A stretch of DNA of 8,634 bases, taken from contig JAEXLC010000063.1 of NCBI GenBank assembly GCA_023445495.1, forward strand, positions 1 to 8,634. The letters are read 5' to 3'. The translations under genes were made by a program, and so were the position numbers. The notes under the pieces were generated by a model. That model ran no database searches, had not been told where the DNA came from, and was given only the letters and a program-made list of their open reading frames with translations. This DNA comes from Pseudomonadota bacterium. GTDB taxonomy: Bacteria > Pseudomonadota > Alphaproteobacteria > Sphingomonadales > Sphingomonadaceae. Shown here piece after piece: positions 6,229-8,634 of this stretch (position 1 is its first letter; each line of letters starts with the position of its first letter).

Positions 6229-7824
6229 TTAGAAGCCGTAGCGCAGGCCCAGCAGCGCCTGGGCGCTGGCAGAGCTTTCGCCATCCCGTTCGAACCCGAA
6301 GATGCCCGTCGAAAGCGTGGCACCGAGTCGTCCGAAGCGATGGGTATAGGCGGCATTCGCTCCCCAACCGTAAATGCCGTCATTCCCCGGGATGTCGCTG
6401 TTGTAATAGCTGCCCAGCACGCTGCCCTGAAGCGAGCCGTTCGCGCCGACATCGGTCGAGGCGAAGAGCTGGCCATAGATGGTCGTGTCGCTGGTGCCGT
6501 TGGTGGTGAAGCCGGCGCCGCCGGTCGGCGCGATGAAGTCGCGCTTGGCATAGCCGCCGCCGATGCCGAAGCGGGTGCCGCCACGGCCCATCACCGCCAC
6601 GCCGGTCACGCCGCGGGCGCGATAGGCAGAGGTGGTGGCGGAGGCGAGCACCGCGTTCATGCAGCCGCCGGTCGCGGCGCCGGTGGTGCCGTAGATGCAG
6701 CCCTGGAACTGGTTGCCGAACGGATCGGTGCTGCTGGCGATGCTGGTCGGCAGGTTGGAGAGCCCGCCGTTCAGCTGCTGGCCGAAGGTCTGCACCGTGT
6801 CATAGACGCCGATCTGGATGCCGCTGCCCGGGGTCGGCTGGTAGCTGAGCGAGCCGGTATAGCTCATCGAGCCATAACGACGGCCCACGCGCGCCTCGAA
6901 GAAGGTGCGGCGGCTCGGCTTCCAGATCACGCCCGCATCCCAGAACACGCCGTCCAGGTCATAGGCGATGCGGCGCGGCGAGTTGGGATCGGTGCGGAAG
7001 CGCCCTGCCCCGTCGAGCACCGGCTGGCCGGCACCGTTCAGCAGCGCGTCGCGCTGGCTGATCTTGATCTGCTCGTAACCGACGCCGCCCGCCAGCGCGA
7101 GGCCGCGCATCAGCGGCAGCACCACGTCGCCGCGGCCCCATTTGCCTTCGAAGCGCTGGTCGAGCTGGCCGGCATCCTCGCGCGTGTACGAACCGCTCAC
7201 GGTAATGCCGACCGGCAGCACCGTGCCCGATTTCACGCCGACGCTGGCGGTCGCGACATGCACCTTGGAATCGTCATAATAATCGAGGCGCGGCTGGCCG
7301 GCGGCCAGTCCGGTCGAACCCGGCGCTTCCACCTTGGTATAGCCGAAGCGGTACGCGCCGTTGACGAACATCGGCCCGAGATGCGTCGCCAGGTTGGGCC
7401 CGACATAGGCCGAGAAGACCTGGGCCGAATTGCTGAAATTGCCGACATTGCTGGTCTGCACGTCGCCGCGGATGTCCGAGCGGGTGCGCGTCGCGATGCC
7501 GCCCGCCTCGATCGACAGGCCCGGCGCCACCGCCGCCTTCACGGTCGCCAGGCCGCTATGCGTGTGATCGTTGTTGAGCTTGTTCTGATAGTCGAAGCGA
7601 TGCTCGTAGCGATAGCTCACCTGCACCTCGACGCGGCGCGACTGCACCGACACGTCCACGCCCGCGCCGAGCGTCGAATAGGTCAGCACATCGCCGCCGT
7701 TCAGGTCGGCCGCGACCACCTGGCTCGCCTCGACATAGGGTGTGATCCGCGCGTGCTGGGCGCTCGCCGGCGTGATGGCGGTGGCGGCAAGCAGAGCCGC
7801 ACCGGTAACGACAAGCCGCTTCAC
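6229..7824 (-). CDS. PEP-CTERM system-associated outer-membrane beta-barrel protein (TIGR03016-like)
   Basis: A 531-aa exported protein. Residues 1-22 form a Sec signal peptide with a basic start, a hydrophobic core and an ASA site before Gln23. The mature part is rich in Gly, Ser, Thr and alternating polar/hydrophobic segments, and it ends in LLGLRYGF; the terminal Phe after aromatic alternation is a typical beta-barrel assembly signal. Position between the autokinase and the ExeA-type ATPase matches the outer-membrane protein found there in XrtA exopolysaccharide loci, so a role in polymer export or surface anchoring is likely but unproven. The only two cysteines, Cys376 and Cys388, flank an 11-residue stretch in a low-complexity region that could be a disulphide-closed loop. 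The GTG start overlaps the autokinase stop as GTGA and has a strong GGAGGA site 6 nt upstream. The barrel call is firm; the exact family is less so. Confidence 0.85.
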   Translation of the reverse strand: MKRLVVTGAALLAATAITPASAQHARITPYVEASQVVAADLNGGDVLTYSTLGAGVDVSVQSRRVEVQVSYRYEHRFDYQNKLNNDHTHSGLATVKAAVAPGLSIEAGGIATRTRSDIRGDVQTSNVGNFSNSAQVFSAYVGPNLATHLGPMFVNGAYRFGYTKVEAPGSTGLAAGQPRLDYYDDSKVHVATASVGVKSGTVLPVGITVSGSYTREDAGQLDQRFEGKWGRGDVVLPLMRGLALAGGVGYEQIKISQRDALLNGAGQPVLDGAGRFRTDPNSPRRIAYDLDGVFWDAGVIWKPSRRTFFEARVGRRYGSMSYTGSLSYQPTPGSGIQIGVYDTVQTFGQQLNGGLSNLPTSIASSTDPFGNQFQGCIYGTTGAATGGCMNAVLASATTSAYRARGVTGVAVMGRGGTRFGIGGGYAKRDFIAPTGGAGFTTNGTSDTTIYGQLFASTDVGANGSLQGSVLGSYYNSDIPGNDGIYGWGANAAYTHRFGRLGATLSTGIFGFERDGESSASAQALLGLRYGF

Positions 7825-8634
7825 CGGCTTTCCTCCCCATATTCGTAATAGCTGCCAAACCGGCGGCCGCCGGGCTGGAACGAGACGGAATTGAGCACGA
7901 GCTGGATATGCTCGCAGCCATCGAGCGTGTTGACCGCCTGGCGCAGGTCGCTCTCGCTGGTCTTGTCGGCGCGCACGACGAGCATCACCTGCCCGACATG
8001 CAGCGCCAGCACCGAAGCGGGCGACGCGGCGAGCGCCGGCGGCGAATCGAAGATCACGATGCGGCGCGGATTGGCGGCGGCCAGGCTGTCGATCACGGCA
8101 CGCGCGCGATCGCTCGCCAGCAACTCGGTGTCGCTGATCGAGCGCGCACCGGCCGGCAGCACGGAGAGCTGCGGCACATCGGTGTCGATGATGCAGTCCT
8201 CGACATTGGCCACCGACCCGGCAAGCACGTCGAGCAGACCCGGCCCGGCCGGCAGCCCCAGGCGGGGCAGCACGTCGGGCTTGGGGAAATCGGCATCGAC
8301 CAGCAGCACCTCGACGTCGCGCTCGGTCGCCATCGAGAGCGCCAGGTTGATCGCGCAGAAGGTCTTGCCCTCGTTCGGCTGGGCCGAGCAGACCAGGATC
8401 ATCCGGGCGCGGTCGGCGGCCTTGACGGTATCCTTGGCGGCAACCGCGCGCGCGGTGAGCAGCAGCTGGCGCTTCACCATGCGGAATTCCTCCGCCAGCG
8501 GCGTGATCGGCCCGCCGGGGATCAGCATCCCGCCCTGCTCCAGCACGGCGCGATCGATCGGCGCGACATGATCGCGCGCACGGGCGGTGGCGATCTGGGG
8601 CGCGGCTTCCTCATGCGCTTCTCCCCGGGGGGGG
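7821..8634 (-). CDS. XrtA-associated tyrosine autokinase (BY-kinase, TIGR03018 type), 5' end outside window
   Basis: Cytoplasmic bacterial tyrosine kinase that works with a polysaccharide co-polymerase to control exopolysaccharide chain length. The visible 270 residues stay open to the window edge, so the start is missing; the GTG at 8546 is internal because the upstream frame continues without a stop. Numbering from the visible end, Walker A is SAQPNEGKT at 83-91, Walker A' LLVDAD at 110-115 and Walker B IVIFDSPP at 192-199. The short C-terminal tail carries a tyrosine cluster YYEYG (262-266), the likely autophosphorylation site, preceded by a Gly/Arg stretch. There is no transmembrane part here, as expected for this subfamily, where the membrane activator is a separate upstream gene. 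Before the kinase domain is the activator-contact-like segment PLAEEFRMVKRQLL (45-58). The gene overlaps the outer-membrane gene by 4 nt. Confidence 0.93.
   Translation of the reverse strand, partial: PPRGEAHEEAAPQIATARARDHVAPIDRAVLEQGGMLIPGGPITPLAEEFRMVKRQLLLTARAVAAKDTVKAADRARMILVCSAQPNEGKTFCAINLALSMATERDVEVLLVDADFPKPDVLPRLGLPAGPGLLDVLAGSVANVEDCIIDTDVPQLSVLPAGARSISDTELLASDRARAVIDSLAAANPRRIVIFDSPPALAASPASVLALHVGQVMLVVRADKTSESDLRQAVNTLDGCEHIQLVLNSVSFQPGGRRFGSYYEYGEESR
7831..7836 (-). promoter_or_regulatory. Ribosome binding site of the outer-membrane protein gene
   Basis: GGAGGA (within GGGGAGGA) on the minus strand lies 6 nt before the GTG at 7824, inside the last codons of the autokinase gene. 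It is the strongest ribosome site in the window. It supports a GTG start that gives a clean signal peptide; the nearby ATG at 7840 is out of frame. Confidence 0.7.

Noticed and set aside
6213..6584. N-terminal extension of the ATPase frame upstream of 6212
   Set aside because: It lies over the 3' end of the outer-membrane gene and is Ala/Ser/Pro/Arg-rich. The ATPase family begins at the MYDDHYGLTG sequence.
6340..7848. Plus-strand open frame (502 codons) opposite the outer-membrane protein gene
   Set aside because: The Ala/Arg/His-rich product has no motif, whereas the minus-strand frame has a signal peptide and barrel pattern.
7821..8546. Complete autokinase gene starting at the GTG at 8546
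   Set aside because: The frame is open upstream to the edge of the window and no ribosome site precedes that GTG, so the gene is treated as 5'-truncated.

Overview
The window is GC-rich and coded entirely on the minus strand. It holds seven genes in one direction, read from the right edge to the left: a tyrosine autokinase (5' end cut by the window), an outer-membrane beta-barrel protein, an ExeA-type AAA ATPase, a polysaccharide deacetylase, a FemAB-like acyltransferase, a GT4-type glycosyltransferase and exosortase A fused to an EpsI domain. This is the conserved core of an exosortase A (XrtA)/PEP-CTERM-associated exopolysaccharide locus. Gene order, the XrtA-EpsI fusion, codon and base composition and the type of interspersed palindromes suggest an alphaproteobacterium of the sphingomonad group. 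The taxon is an inference, not a reading.

Layout: 8634-7821 autokinase, 4-nt GTGA overlap, 7824-6229 outer-membrane protein, 16-nt gap, 6212-5037 ATPase. A 129-nt gap with a 72-nt palindromic repeat follows. Then 4907-4050 deacetylase, 4-nt GTGA overlap, 4053-2980 FemAB-like protein, 1-nt TGATG overlap, 2980-1730 glycosyltransferase. A 128-nt gap with a different 82-nt palindromic repeat follows, then 1601-60 xrtA. A short perfect hairpin lies at 13-33 beyond the xrtA stop. Apart from the repeat-bearing gaps the genes are packed tightly, so they are probably one transcription unit, possibly split into three segments that each end in a palindrome.

Likely division of labour: the autokinase belongs with a polysaccharide co-polymerase (outside the window) that controls chain length. 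The outer-membrane barrel and the ATPase would be envelope partners for assembly or export. The deacetylase, FemAB-like protein and glycosyltransferase would build or modify the polymer or its protein partners. XrtA processes and sorts PEP-CTERM proteins at the inner membrane. No PEP-CTERM substrate, polymerase, flippase or regulator is present in this window. No RNA gene, CRISPR array, insertion sequence or clear promoter was seen. The system is a known type; the less explained parts are the placement of the three palindromes and the accessory tails of some proteins.
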